A stretch of 64,000 bases of DNA from an uncultured Bacteroidales bacterium (GCA_949297365.1 CASFSL010000009.1:54776-118775); one strand, 5' to 3'; counted from the stretch's first letter, positions 43,459 to 53,143 are shown. Notes: a model not told the origin generated them from the letters alone. Made by a program: numbers and translations.

Positions 43459-44466
43459 TTAACAACAGTTGCGGCAGCAGCTGTTGCAGTCTGAAAATTC
43501 GCCTCTTAGCCTTCTCTCGGTCAGAGAAGCCATCCTTTCTTTCAGTTCCGGGGAACTTATCTTGTCCAGTACGGCGTATGCAAATGCCAGCTGCTGAAGC
43601 ACTTTTGCTTCCTTCAAGGGAATGCCTCGGGAGCGCATGTAGAACAGCTCGTCCTCGTTCAGCCGGCCGTTGGTGGCTCCGTGCGAGCATTTTACGTCAT
43701 CGGCGTAGATCTCGAGCTGGGGCTGGGCGAAGGCGCGGGCATCGCGGTCGAGCAGGAGGTTGTGGCACTCCTGGTAGGCCTCGGTCTTCTGTGCGTCCGG
43801 GAAGACGTGGATCAGGCCGTTGAAGTATGCGGTGGCGCTGTTGTCCAGGATGCCCTTGAACAGCTCGCGGCTGTGACATTCCGGTACACGGTGCAGGACA
43901 TTCAGGGTGTTGGATACTTTCTGCGTACCGTCCACCAGATAAAGCCCGCTGATGTCGCATTCGGCGTGAGGACCGTCCAGGCTGAGGTTTATCCTGTTGT
44001 CTATCACTCCGCCGTGAATGGTGAGGATGACGGCCTTGAGCGAGGCTCCCCCGGCCAGCCGGATGTCGTATGAGGTGTTGTGAGCAGCTTTGTTGTGCTC
44101 GTTCTGCATGATGACGATGTCGGCCGAGGCTCCTGCCTCTACGGTGATCTCTACCTTCTCGTCGGTGCGGAACGGATTCTCCGCAAATGTATGGGAGCAG
44201 AGTATGAGCTTGGCGGAGCTGCCTTCCGCAAAGTGGAAGCGGCTCTCCATCAATATGTCCTCGGGGTGCTTTTCTGTCCGTATGCCGATCACCTGCAGGG
44301 CCTCCTCGTAGAGCCTGCCCTTCTCGAAGCGGATGTCAAGCGGTCTCCCGGTGCCCTGTACACCTCCGTCGATCATGAATATCTGACGGCTGCCCTTGAG
44401 CGGTACCCTGCAGCGGAACCCGCCTTCTATATTGTGCGCGGGGGCATATATATAATTGTCTGCCAT
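43459..44466 (-). CDS. sufD: Fe-S cluster assembly scaffold protein SufD
   Basis: This 335-residue protein has the SufB/SufD beta-helix core (about 90-260) and the conserved late motif DDVKCSHGATNGRLNEDELFYMRSRGI (His in SHGAT, near residue 260). The C-terminal helical part is followed by an unusual cysteine-rich end, CNSCCRNCC. SufD works with SufB and the ATPase SufC to build Fe-S clusters. It starts 11 bases after sufC. sufB is not adjacent. The cysteine tail is not part of the core family and could bind metal. Confidence 0.9.
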   Translation of the reverse strand: MADNYIYAPAHNIEGGFRCRVPLKGSRQIFMIDGGVQGTGRPLDIRFEKGRLYEEALQVIGIRTEKHPEDILMESRFHFAEGSSAKLILCSHTFAENPFRTDEKVEITVEAGASADIVIMQNEHNKAAHNTSYDIRLAGGASLKAVILTIHGGVIDNRINLSLDGPHAECDISGLYLVDGTQKVSNTLNVLHRVPECHSRELFKGILDNSATAYFNGLIHVFPDAQKTEAYQECHNLLLDRDARAFAQPQLEIYADDVKCSHGATNGRLNEDELFYMRSRGIPLKEAKVLQQLAFAYAVLDKISSPELKERMASLTERRLRGEFSDCNSCCRNCC

Positions 44467-44477
44467 ATGTCCGCCTC

Positions 44478-45239
44478 CTAGCCGTTGATGATCCAGTCGT
44501 AGCCTCTCTCCTCGATCTCCCTGGCCAGCTCCTTGCCGGCCGTCTTTATGATGCGGCCCTTGTAGAGCACATGTACCACATCGGGTACGATATAGTCCAG
44601 CAGTCTCTGGTAGTGGGTGATGACGATGGCGGCATTGTCCGGCCTCTTGAGCTTGTTGACACCGGTGGCGACTATCCTGAGCGCGTCCACGTCCAGTCCG
44701 CTGTCGGTCTCGTCCAGGATGGACAGGCGGGGTTCCAGCATGGCCATCTGGAAAATCTCGTTGCGCTTCTTCTCTCCGCCCGAAAAGCCCACATTGACTC
44801 CCCTGGACGAGAAAGAGGGGTTCATCTCCACTATCTCCATCTTGCTGCGCATCAGCTTGAGGAAGTCCGCGGCGTTAAGAGGCTCGAGGCCCCTGTGCCT
44901 GCGGTGTTCGTTGACGGCGGTGCGCATGAAGTTGACGTTGGTCACTCCGGGGATCTCGATAGGGTACTGGAAACTCAGGAAGATGCCTTCCCATGACCTT
45001 TCCTCCGGGCTGAGTTCCAGAAGATTGTGCCCGTTGAAAGTCACCTCTCCGGAAGTGACGGTGTAGTTGTCCCTGCCGGCCAGAACCGCTGACAGGGTGG
45101 ATTTGCCGGAGCCGTTGGGCCCCATGATGGCGTGGGTCTCGCCCTCGCGTATCGTCAGATTGATGCCGCGGAGTATCTCCTTGTCGCCTACACTGGCGTG
45201 CAGGTCCTTGATCTCGAGTAGTATCTTGTTTTCTGCCAT
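44478..45239 (-). CDS. sufC: Fe-S cluster assembly ATPase SufC
   Basis: From the ATG at 45239 the protein is 253 residues, normal for SufC. The longer frame runs into the promoter and is rejected. ABC motifs are the Walker [17 protein letters not shown], the signature [14 protein letters not shown], the Walker [18 protein letters not shown] (with Glu-Thr typical of SufC), and the H-loop [13 protein letters not shown]. It powers conformational change of SufBD during Fe-S assembly. It is the promoter-proximal gene of a sufC-sufD unit. Usually sufB precedes sufC. Confidence 0.95.
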   Translation of the reverse strand: MAENKILLEIKDLHASVGDKEILRGINLTIREGETHAIMGPNGSGKSTLSAVLAGRDNYTVTSGEVTFNGHNLLELSPEERSWEGIFLSFQYPIEIPGVTNVNFMRTAVNEHRRHRGLEPLNAADFLKLMRSKMEIVEMNPSFSSRGVNVGFSGGEKKRNEIFQMAMLEPRLSILDETDSGLDVDALRIVATGVNKLKRPDNAAIVITHYQRLLDYIVPDVVHVLYKGRIIKTAGKELAREIEERGYDWIING

Positions 45240-45262
45240 AATCCTTTCATTTTGACAATCTG

Positions 45263-45270
45263 CAAAAATA
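45263..45270 (-). promoter_or_regulatory. -7 box for sufC-sufD
   Basis: The minus strand reads TATTTTTG, 24 bases before the ATG at 45239. Confidence 0.6.
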
Positions 45271-45332
45271 CAATAAAATCCGGAAAATGTAGCGTATGCA
45301 AGAATGGAGCCGGGACCTGACCGCGTGTCAGG

Positions 45333-45419
45333 ATTTGCGGGAAATCGGGGAATCGGCCGGTACAAATTTGCGGGAAATCGGGGAATCGGCTGATATAAAT
45401 TTGCGGGAAATCGGGGAAT
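45333..45419 (+). repeat. Three 33-bp-period direct repeats upstream of the DUF4143 ATPase
   Basis: ATTTGCGGGAAATCGGGGAA starts at 45333, 45366 and 45399, an exact 33-bp period. Units one and two continue with TCGGCYGRTAYAA. The third unit runs into the -7 box at 45424. The array lies between sufC and the ATPase gene and is close enough to the latter's promoter to be a regulatory array. Confidence 0.8.
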
Positions 45420-45423
45420 TGAT

Positions 45424-45431
45424 TATTTTTG
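45424..45431 (+). promoter_or_regulatory. -7 box for the DUF4143 ATPase
   Basis: TATTTTTG directly follows the third 33-bp repeat and lies 25 bases before the ATG at 45457. Confidence 0.6.
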
Positions 45432-45456
45432 TGCTGAAAATGAGACGGTATCAGTT

Positions 45457-46794
45457 ATGGCGGAATTTATTTTCAAAAGAAAGATTTACGACAGGCTTCT
45501 CAGATGGAAGCAGGAGTCGGACGGGAAAAGTGCATTGATGGTGCAGGGGGCGAGGCGTATAGGCAAGTCTACTGTAGTGGAGGAGTTTGCCAAAAACGAG
45601 TATTCTTCGTACCTGATAATAGATTTCAATAAGGCATCCGCTGCTGTCAAGGCTCTTTTTGATGACTTGATGAATCTTGATTTCATCTTCCTTCAGTTGC
45701 AGACTATATACAATGTGGTGTTGGAGAAGAGGAAATCTGTCATAATATTTGACGAGGTGCAGAAATGCCCTAATGCAAGACAGGCGGTCAAGTATCTGGT
45801 GCAGGACGGCAGGTATGACTACATTGAGACTGGTTCGCTTATCAGTATCAGGCAGAACACCAAGGGTATAACCATCCCCAGCGAGGAGGAGCGGATAGAT
45901 ATGTATCCGATGGATTTCGAAGAGTTCAGATGGGCGTTGGGCGACACGGCCTCCGTACCTCTTATCAGGACGTTCTATGAAAAGCGGATGCCTCTGGGTG
46001 CGGCGCACCGTGCAAAGGAGAGGGATCTGCGTCTTTATATGCTGGTGGGAGGAATGCCGCAGGCTGTGGATGAGTATATCAGAACCAATAACCTTGCAAA
46101 AGTGGATGAGGTCAAGAGGAGGATCATCAAGCTGTATTCCGATGACTTTTTGAAGATTGACGCTACGGGAAGGCTCAGCAGGCTGTTTATGGCTATCCCG
46201 TCGCAGCTCAGTAAGAAGGCTACGCGTTATTATACCAACGCTGTCGTGGGAGAGCTGGAGGACGGTACCGAGGCTGAGATGATAGCAAGTCTTGAGGACA
46301 GTAAGGCCGTGCTCGTGTCGTATCATTCGGATGATCCCAATGTGGGAATGTCCCTGACTCAGGATATATCGAGATACAAACTCTTTGTCTCCGATACCGG
46401 CCTGTTCGTGACAATGGTGTTCTGGGACAGGGATTTCGCGGAGAATGTGATATATCAGAAGCTGCTGGCGGACAAGCTGGAGGCAAATATGGGCTATGTC
46501 TATGAGAATCTTGTGGCACAGATGCTCGTGGCGGCCGGGAACAAGTTGTTCTATTATACCTTTGAAAAAGACGAGAAGCATTCGTATGAGGTGGATTTCC
46601 TGTTGTCACGCGGCAATAAGATATGCCCGATAGAGGTGAAGTCCTCCGGGTACAGGGCTCATGCCTCGCTTGACGCATTCAGGGCAAAATACCGGTCGAG
46701 GATAAAGAACAGTTATCTGGTCTATGCCAAGGATTTTCAGCTGGGCGGCAATGAACTGATATGCCTGCCGTTCTATATGGTGAGTATGATATGA
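45457..46794 (+). CDS. AAA-14/DUF4143-type ATPase, complete
   Basis: This 445-residue protein has an AAA+ domain (about 1-190) with Walker A VQGARRIGKSTVV (near 29-41) and Walker B SVIIFDEVQKCP (near 98-109). The C-terminal DUF4143 part (about 195-445) has the PD-(D/E)xK-like stretch YEVDFLLSRGNKICPIEVKSSGY (acidic residues and EVK). The family is abundant in gut Bacteroidales, often in many variable copies. Its role is unproven, though nuclease, toxin or defence functions have been considered. It is divergent from sufC and preceded by 33-bp repeats. A truncated relative lies at 20143-20655. Confidence 0.88.
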   Translation: MAEFIFKRKIYDRLLRWKQESDGKSALMVQGARRIGKSTVVEEFAKNEYSSYLIIDFNKASAAVKALFDDLMNLDFIFLQLQTIYNVVLEKRKSVIIFDEVQKCPNARQAVKYLVQDGRYDYIETGSLISIRQNTKGITIPSEEERIDMYPMDFEEFRWALGDTASVPLIRTFYEKRMPLGAAHRAKERDLRLYMLVGGMPQAVDEYIRTNNLAKVDEVKRRIIKLYSDDFLKIDATGRLSRLFMAIPSQLSKKATRYYTNAVVGELEDGTEAEMIASLEDSKAVLVSYHSDDPNVGMSLTQDISRYKLFVSDTGLFVTMVFWDRDFAENVIYQKLLADKLEANMGYVYENLVAQMLVAAGNKLFYYTFEKDEKHSYEVDFLLSRGNKICPIEVKSSGYRAHASLDAFRAKYRSRIKNSYLVYAKDFQLGGNELICLPFYMVSMI

Positions 46795-46795
46795 T

Positions 46796-46830
46796 AAAAA
46801 AGGAGGCCGGCGAATCACTTCGCAGCCTCC
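46796..46830 (-). terminator. Terminator of the beta-helix lipoprotein unit
   Basis: GGAGGC (46802) pairs with GCCTCC (46825), and the minus strand continues into TTTTTT. It also directly follows the ATPase stop on the plus strand. Confidence 0.65.
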
Positions 46831-46869
46831 GTTGAAAAACAGGTATGACAGCTTCGAAAAGCAGTTAGG

Positions 46870-48072
46870 TTATAGTGCCCAGCCTTCTGTCCAGTCGTTG
46901 TCTGCCGAGATGGCGCCTACGTAAGATGCGCTCTCGAAGAAGGAGCCGAGGCCAGTGGCGTCGAAACCTCCGGAGATGGTTCCGAAGTAATTGTCGGTCA
47001 GGTTGAAGGTGTAGCCTGTCTCGTTGTGGTTGTCAGCGGCGAGGAAGTCCTCTTCGGTGTAGAGAATCTCATCGCTGTCACTGGTGACGTTCGTGGAGAG
47101 GTATACATACTGAAGCTTGGAAGTGCCGTCGGCCAGTGCTGACTCGGTGCCCTCGGTCTCTGTGGTCAGGGCGCGGGCCTTTCCGGTCACGATGACGTTG
47201 TAAAGTTCGGCCTGAGTGCCGGCACGCAGACGTACTCCGCGCTCGTTCTCACCGTTGTTGCCTACGAGAGTGATGTTGGAGAGTACGGGATGGGATATGG
47301 GAGAGGCCATGTTGTCGTTATCATTGTTGTCGGCCTCGATGAGGCAGTCGCACTCATCGGATATTTGATGAGCGATCATGAACTGGCCGTTGCCGCACCA
47401 TCCCTCGGTCCAGTCGAAGGAGTCGTCGGTATTGTCGGTGGAAACGAGATACTTCACGTTCACTGTGCCGCCGAACCACTCGAATCCGTCATCCGAGCCG
47501 CCGTAAGCCTGGAGGTGGTCTACAGTCGTGCCGTCACCTACACCGTAGAAAGTGAAGCCGTTGGCCTCTTTCTCCTCGGAGAAGGCGTATCCGCCGTACT
47601 CAACGCGGATGTACTGGAGTGTACCGGAGTTGTCGTGAGGGTCGTTGCCGCCGTAGGAAGCGTCACCTATCTCGGACTTGGCATCTGTGCCGGCATTGAT
47701 GGGAGCCTTGCCGCAGATGTGCAGGCCGCCCCATGCACCGGCTGCCTTTCTTGTCGAGGTCATCACGATGGGAGAGCTTGCGGTACCGCGTGCGTCGATC
47801 CTGGCACCCTGCTCGATGAGGATATAGTCCACCTGATCGTCATCCTGGGCGATGATAGTCACACCCGGCTCGATGGTCAGTGTCGCGCCGGCCTTTACAT
47901 GCAGACCTCCTGTGAGGGTGTAGGTCTGGCCCTGCTCCAGAGTCCTGTCCTCGGTGATATCACCTACGAGATCTACATCGGAATCGATAACGTTGCTGTT
48001 GTTGTCCTTTTCGCAGGAGACAGCCATTACGGCAGTTGCGCCGAGAGCAAGAAATAAAAGTTTTCTGTTCAT
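46870..48072 (-). CDS. Surface lipoprotein with right-handed beta-helix
   Basis: I use the ATG at 48072 (400 residues) because it begins a lipoprotein signal, MNRKLLFLALGATAVMAVSCEKD. The longer frame enters the TonB receptor gene. Repeated strands such as LTGGLHVKAGATLTIEPGVTIIAQ, GTLQYIRVEYGGYAF and GTTVDHLQAYGGSDDGFEWFGG resemble a parallel beta-helix. Acidic, Asp/Asn-rich loops suggest calcium binding. It starts 38 bases after the TonB receptor stop on the same strand and is probably its surface-exposed binding partner. Confidence 0.78.
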   Translation of the reverse strand: MNRKLLFLALGATAVMAVSCEKDNNSNVIDSDVDLVGDITEDRTLEQGQTYTLTGGLHVKAGATLTIEPGVTIIAQDDDQVDYILIEQGARIDARGTASSPIVMTSTRKAAGAWGGLHICGKAPINAGTDAKSEIGDASYGGNDPHDNSGTLQYIRVEYGGYAFSEEKEANGFTFYGVGDGTTVDHLQAYGGSDDGFEWFGGTVNVKYLVSTDNTDDSFDWTEGWCGNGQFMIAHQISDECDCLIEADNNDNDNMASPISHPVLSNITLVGNNGENERGVRLRAGTQAELYNVIVTGKARALTTETEGTESALADGTSKLQYVYLSTNVTSDSDEILYTEEDFLAADNHNETGYTFNLTDNYFGTISGGFDATGLGSFFESASYVGAISADNDWTEGWAL

Positions 48073-48110
48073 TTTTAAAAAATTTAGAAAAGTTATAAAA
48101 TATTCAGAGT

Positions 48111-50837
48111 TTAAAAATCCAGTTTTACTCCTACTCCGATGCCTCTTCCGAGACGGTAGCTTTCTGTAAGCATCTCCTTGCCGAGGTCGGGTACGTTCTG
48201 GGTGAAGCGGTATTCGGAGTCGAGGAGGTTGGTCAGTGAGAGCTGTACGCTCCACAGCCGGTTGATCTGGTATGTGATGTTGGCGTCAAGGGCATGGATA
48301 GGAGCCTGCATGATGTTGCCGAGTCCATAGATGCCCACTGCCTGGATTCTGGGGCCCTGGACGTTGTAGAGCACGGAGACGGCCAGCGAGGACTCCTCTC
48401 CGAATTCAGGCGCGTAGGTGATGTATGCGTTGCCTACGTAGGGGGAGGCACCCTGGAGAGACCTGCGGCTGTCGGTGTAGATACCTCCGTCCAGAAGGGT
48501 CACGTCGGTGTACATCAGGGACACGTTTCCACCGACAGTGAAGTACTTGAACGGCTGTGTGCGGAACTCCGCTTCAAGTCCTGCGGCCATACCCTGCTGT
48601 GCATTTCTGAAAGTGTGGACGATGGCTCCTCCCGAGGTCTCCTGCACTCTCTCGATGGGGTCTTTGAGTATCTTGTAATACGCTCCTATGGAGAACATAT
48701 GTCTGTTGTCGGTGGAGAAGAACTCGTATTTGAGGTCGAAGTTGTAGTTGTAGCCGTTGGTCAGCTGGTCGTTACCGCGTATCTCCGCACTTCCGTAGGA
48801 CTCCTTGTAGAGGAACGGGGCCATCTCGATGAATGACGGACGGGTCACGGTTATGGAGGAGGCGAAGCGGAACGAATGTTTCTTATTCAGAGTGTATTTC
48901 AGGTTCAATGCCGGGAAGAAGTCGCCCTTGTCAAGTCTTGAGGTGCTCTCACGCGAGGCATCGTTCCAGTAGCGTACCCACTGCTGCGAGTATTCGTAGC
49001 GGACACCCAGACCGATAAGGAGATCTTCGATGGGGTAATATTCCACTTCTGCAAATCCGGCTAGGATGCGGTGGCCGGCGTAGTAATTGTTCTTGGGCTG
49101 GGCATCCCTCTCTATGCTTATCAGGCCGTCAGCTATGCTCTGGGCATTGAGGAAAGAGGAAGGGGTGTAGATGTCGCTGATGACCGGATTGATGTCGCTC
49201 AGGTTGTAGTAGAAACGGAGGGAATTGTAGTCACGGGTCTTATCCTTGTAAGCGGCTCCGAAGATGAGCCTGCTCTTCTCGCCGAAGCTGAACGTGGGCT
49301 TGACCTCAGCCACGACTTCCTGCTCCGAGAGCTCTCCGTAGTAGCGCATGGTCTCCTGGCGGTTGAGCTTGAAAAGGGACAGGGAACCGTCCTCGCCTTT
49401 GCGGTACATTACCTGACGGCGGTCCGGCTCGTTGCTGTCAGTCATGCTGTAGGAGACTTTCCAGTCCAGCAGCCAGCTCTTGGCCAGGGTGTTTGAACCG
49501 CCCAGCTGGGTGTTCCACAGGGAGTACGAGTGGGCTATGGAGTTGCTTCCGAGAAGCTGGTTGTCCTCGGCGTCGTATCCGTCGCGGAGCTTGTAGTCCT
49601 CCATGGCGTTCTTGGCGTACAGCGTGGTAAAGCCTATCTTGTCGCCGTTCTCGAACAGATAGTTGAGGCTCAGAAGGCCGGTAACGTCCAGACTGTGCTC
49701 ATAGCTGTTGTAGGTGAACTCGTCCATGTGCTGGCCCTGGGTATTGATGTTGGTGATGTATGCGTCGTAGATGTTCTGGCTTCCGCTGGAGATGGATGCC
49801 GATGCCAGCAGACTCAGCTCGTCACCGTTGCGGAGCTGGAATGTGCGGCCTCCCGACACCGAGCCGGAGATGTCGGGAATGGCCATCGACTTGCTGATAT
49901 CAAATGTGGTCCCGAACGGGTCGTTCTTTACGATGTAGGTTCTGAAGTCGGGCAGACTCATATTCCTGACGTTGTCCGGGATATTGTTGTCGTGCAGCAG
50001 CCAGCCCTTTCTGTCGGGACGGTATGTGTCTGTAAATGTAGTGCCGATGGTTCCGTTCAGACCGAGGGATACCGAGATGAAGCTCTTGCCGACATTTTCC
50101 TTGGTGGCGATGTCAATGTGGGCGCCTGAGTAGTCGGCGAAACTGGTGGCGGTGTACACTTTGGTCACCGTTATGTTCTGCAGTACCGAGCTGGAGAATA
50201 TATCCAGAGGTATGAGCTTGTTGTCGGGATTGGGTGAGGCTACGGGCAGCCCGTTCAGGGTGGTCAGGCTGTACCGGTCGCCCAGTCCGCGCACGAAGAG
50301 CTGGCCGGAGTTGTTGAATGATATGCCGCTCATGGTCTCCACGGCCTCGGCCACATTGGACAGGCCTTTCGTCCGTATCTCGGCCGCGCCGATATTCTCC
50401 ACAGCCTGTGCGGATATCTTGCGGTCATTCATCAGTGCCGCTATGGACTCGTTGTTCTTTCTGGCCACCACCACAACGCTTTCCAGTGCCTCGGTCTCGG
50501 TCTGCATCTCGAAATCCATGACCAGTTCCTCCCCTTTTTTGAGTTTGAAGGCACCGGACATCACATCGCTGTAGCCTATCATATGGAGAGTGAGCACACC
50601 CTCGATTCCTTCAGGAATCTCAAGGATGTAGCTCCCGTCGGCCCAGGTCTGGGTGCCTTCCCTGTGTCCGGCTCCATCAGTGATGCCTTCAAAGATAAGC
50701 ACTACGCCGGGCAACGGCTCCGATGTGGCGGCGTCCTTTACGACGCCTTTGACAGTCTGTGCGTCCGCTGTCCATGTATGTAGGGCAATGAACGGTACGA
50801 TAAGGAAAAATACTGCTTTTAGAAATCTGGTATTCAT
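48111..50837 (-). CDS. TonB-dependent outer-membrane receptor with CarboxypepD_reg N-domain
   Basis: From the ATG at 50837 the protein is 908 residues. After a signal peptide (to about residue 27, TADAQ) comes a CarboxypepD_reg-like domain (about 28-110, VKGVVKDAATSEPLPGVVLI). The plug (about 125-250) has QAVENIGAAEIRTKGLSNVAEAVE and FVRGLGDRYSLTTLNG. A beta-barrel ending VGVKLDF with a terminal Phe follows. It should import a ligand using TonB energy. It is not followed by a SusD gene but by a beta-helix lipoprotein, so it may serve a non-glycan or calcium-dependent ligand. Confidence 0.9.
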   Translation of the reverse strand: MNTRFLKAVFFLIVPFIALHTWTADAQTVKGVVKDAATSEPLPGVVLIFEGITDGAGHREGTQTWADGSYILEIPEGIEGVLTLHMIGYSDVMSGAFKLKKGEELVMDFEMQTETEALESVVVVARKNNESIAALMNDRKISAQAVENIGAAEIRTKGLSNVAEAVETMSGISFNNSGQLFVRGLGDRYSLTTLNGLPVASPNPDNKLIPLDIFSSSVLQNITVTKVYTATSFADYSGAHIDIATKENVGKSFISVSLGLNGTIGTTFTDTYRPDRKGWLLHDNNIPDNVRNMSLPDFRTYIVKNDPFGTTFDISKSMAIPDISGSVSGGRTFQLRNGDELSLLASASISSGSQNIYDAYITNINTQGQHMDEFTYNSYEHSLDVTGLLSLNYLFENGDKIGFTTLYAKNAMEDYKLRDGYDAEDNQLLGSNSIAHSYSLWNTQLGGSNTLAKSWLLDWKVSYSMTDSNEPDRRQVMYRKGEDGSLSLFKLNRQETMRYYGELSEQEVVAEVKPTFSFGEKSRLIFGAAYKDKTRDYNSLRFYYNLSDINPVISDIYTPSSFLNAQSIADGLISIERDAQPKNNYYAGHRILAGFAEVEYYPIEDLLIGLGVRYEYSQQWVRYWNDASRESTSRLDKGDFFPALNLKYTLNKKHSFRFASSITVTRPSFIEMAPFLYKESYGSAEIRGNDQLTNGYNYNFDLKYEFFSTDNRHMFSIGAYYKILKDPIERVQETSGGAIVHTFRNAQQGMAAGLEAEFRTQPFKYFTVGGNVSLMYTDVTLLDGGIYTDSRRSLQGASPYVGNAYITYAPEFGEESSLAVSVLYNVQGPRIQAVGIYGLGNIMQAPIHALDANITYQINRLWSVQLSLTNLLDSEYRFTQNVPDLGKEMLTESYRLGRGIGVGVKLDF

Positions 50838-50858
50838 ATTGTCCTGCTTTTTCGGCGG

Positions 50859-50866
50859 CAAAAGTA
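50859..50866 (-). promoter_or_regulatory. -7 box for the TonB receptor operon
   Basis: The minus strand reads TACTTTTG, 22 bases before the ATG at 50837. Confidence 0.6.
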
Positions 50867-51053
50867 TCGGGACGATATGTCATGGATGATACGTGGCGGT
50901 TAAAATGCTGTTACGCAGGTTACGAACATATTGCAGAAGTTTCATCCCTGTTGCAGCATATCGTCTGTGGTATGGGAGGCTGCAGTGGAAAGTGTCCGGG
51001 TTTTGCGGAAAATCGGTTCACTTTCCTTATATTAGTGGCCAAAATGTGTGAAT

Positions 51054-53066
51054 ATGATACGTAAGCTCTTGATTGTATTGTCCTCTGTCGTGTTGCTTGT
51101 TCCTGCCGGGGCTATAAGCCGGCCTGTATCGGATGTCATTCCCAGACCTGCTGAACTGCATTATGGTCAGGGATATTTTAAGATGGATGCCGGGGATATC
51201 CTTTCCTCCGGCCGGGTGCGCCAGTCCATAGTCCGGGCCGAGCCGGAGTCCTACGTGCTGGATGTTACCAGGGATTCTGTCATCATCGAGGCCGGAGACA
51301 GCGCGGGTCTTTTCTATGCCTGGCAGACTCTGAGCCAGCTGGCCGGATTCCCTTTAGAAGTAGCAGAAATAGTGTCGGGCCAGGGGTACTTTCTTCAGGC
51401 CACTGACAGTGTGCGGATTCCCTGTGTCACTGTCCGTGACCGGCCCAGATTTGCCTGGAGAGGCTATATGCAGGACGTGTCGCGGCATTTTTTTGATTTG
51501 GAATTTTTGAAAAAACAGATAGATGCGATGGCTGTCCTTAAACTCAACCGTCTGCATCTGCATCTGACGGATGCTGCCGGCTGGAGGGTGGAGATTGACC
51601 ACTATCCCCTGCTGACCTCGCTGGCTGCCTGGAGGGAGGGCGACTTGTGGAAGGACTGGTGGTTCGGAGAGCGGAAATACCTTCCCGAGGGTACACCCGG
51701 GGCATACGGAGGGTATTATACCAAGGAACAGCTGCGGGAACTGGTGCGGTATGCCGCTAACCGCTATGTTACGATTGTGCCGGAGATAGAGATGCCCTCG
51801 CACTCGGATGAGGTGCTGACAGCATATCCGGAACTTTCCTGCACCGGCGAGCCTTATAAGCATTCGGATTTCTGCATAGGAAAGGAGGAAACTTTTGAGT
51901 TTCTTGAAAACGTTCTCACGGAGATAATGAATATTTTCCCGTCGCAGTACATCCATGTCGGAGGAGACGAGGCCTCCAAAAAAGCCTGGGCTGAGTGCCC
52001 GTTGTGCCAGGCCCGCATGGAGGCTCTGGGGTTGACGCATGTTGACGAACTACAAAGTTATATGATCAGACGCATAGGCACTTTCCTTGAGTCACATGGC
52101 CGGACTCTGGTCGGATGGGACGAGATCATGCAGGGCGGGGCTGACAGTGCCGCTGTGGTCATGGCCTGGAGAGGCGTGGATCAGGGTGTCCGTGCGGCTG
52201 AATGCGGCAACAGGACGATCATGTCTCCGGGCGCGTTCTGCTATTTCGATACCTATCAGGATGATCCGTCCACGCTGCCTCCGGCTATGGGCGGATATAC
52301 TCCGCTGTCCAAGGTCTATTCGTTCGAGCCTGTGCCTGACGGTCTGGATTCGGCGGCGGCTTCCAATATCATAGGTGTGCAGGCCAATCTCTGGTGCGAA
52401 TATATTCCGACCGAGGAACATGCCGAGCTGATGATATACCCCCGTCTCTATGCCCTGGCTGAGGTGGCCTGGAGCCCGGCTTCGGGTCGGGATTACGGGG
52501 ACTTTTACCGTCGGGCCCTGGTGCTGTGTGAGAGGATGAGGGCTGACGGATACAATGTTTTCAACCTGGCCCGCGAGGTGGGTGACCGTCCTGCCTCACA
52601 GCAGTCTGTGGAGCATCTGGCCCGGGGCTGCAAGGTCATCTACAACGCGCCTTATAATGCTACTTATGCCGCAGGGGGAGATACGGCTCTCACGGATGGT
52701 CTGCACGGAGGCTGGACTTACGGGGACGGCCGTTGGCAGGGCTTTATCTCCCGGGGCCGTCTGGATGTGACTGTAGATTTTGGCAGGCTGACTGATGTGC
52801 GTTCTGTGGAGGCGGACTTCATACAGGTCTGCGGCCCGGAGGTCTTCCTGCCGGCCGAGGTGGTGATTTCTGCATCGGAGGACGGTTCTGAGTTCCGGGA
52901 GCTGAGGCGCATCACCCGTGAGGTGCTCCGCGACGACCGCGTCACCTTCGTCACCGACGGCTGGTATGCTGCCGATGCCTCTGTCAGCGCCCGCTACATC
53001 CGCGTCCAGGCCCGCTCCGGCCAGTTCGGCGGCTGGGTCTTCACCGACGAGATAGTCATCCACTGA
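51054..53066 (+). CDS. Beta-N-acetylhexosaminidase (GH20) with C-terminal F5/8-like domain
   Basis: The ATG at 51054 gives 670 residues with a signal peptide. A GTG two codons earlier is less likely. A GH20b N-domain (about 25-125) precedes the catalytic barrel (about 130-480). The catalytic pair is in YIHVGGDEASKKAW (D305-E306), with RLHLHLTDAAGWR and VVMAWRG also typical. The last 150 residues (TDGLHGGWTYGDGRWQGF) look like a discoidin-type carbohydrate-binding module. It removes terminal GlcNAc or GalNAc from host glycans or chitobiose in the periplasm or at the surface. Confidence 0.92.
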   Translation: MIRKLLIVLSSVVLLVPAGAISRPVSDVIPRPAELHYGQGYFKMDAGDILSSGRVRQSIVRAEPESYVLDVTRDSVIIEAGDSAGLFYAWQTLSQLAGFPLEVAEIVSGQGYFLQATDSVRIPCVTVRDRPRFAWRGYMQDVSRHFFDLEFLKKQIDAMAVLKLNRLHLHLTDAAGWRVEIDHYPLLTSLAAWREGDLWKDWWFGERKYLPEGTPGAYGGYYTKEQLRELVRYAANRYVTIVPEIEMPSHSDEVLTAYPELSCTGEPYKHSDFCIGKEETFEFLENVLTEIMNIFPSQYIHVGGDEASKKAWAECPLCQARMEALGLTHVDELQSYMIRRIGTFLESHGRTLVGWDEIMQGGADSAAVVMAWRGVDQGVRAAECGNRTIMSPGAFCYFDTYQDDPSTLPPAMGGYTPLSKVYSFEPVPDGLDSAAASNIIGVQANLWCEYIPTEEHAELMIYPRLYALAEVAWSPASGRDYGDFYRRALVLCERMRADGYNVFNLAREVGDRPASQQSVEHLARGCKVIYNAPYNATYAAGGDTALTDGLHGGWTYGDGRWQGFISRGRLDVTVDFGRLTDVRSVEADFIQVCGPEVFLPAEVVISASEDGSEFRELRRITREVLRDDRVTFVTDGWYAADASVSARYIRVQARSGQFGGWVFTDEIVIH

Positions 53067-53143
53067 TGCGTTCTCATTAGCTTGACCATAAAGCACTAGC
53101 TCATTTAGTAATGGCTTAAAAATCAGGCATATGCAGATTGAAG

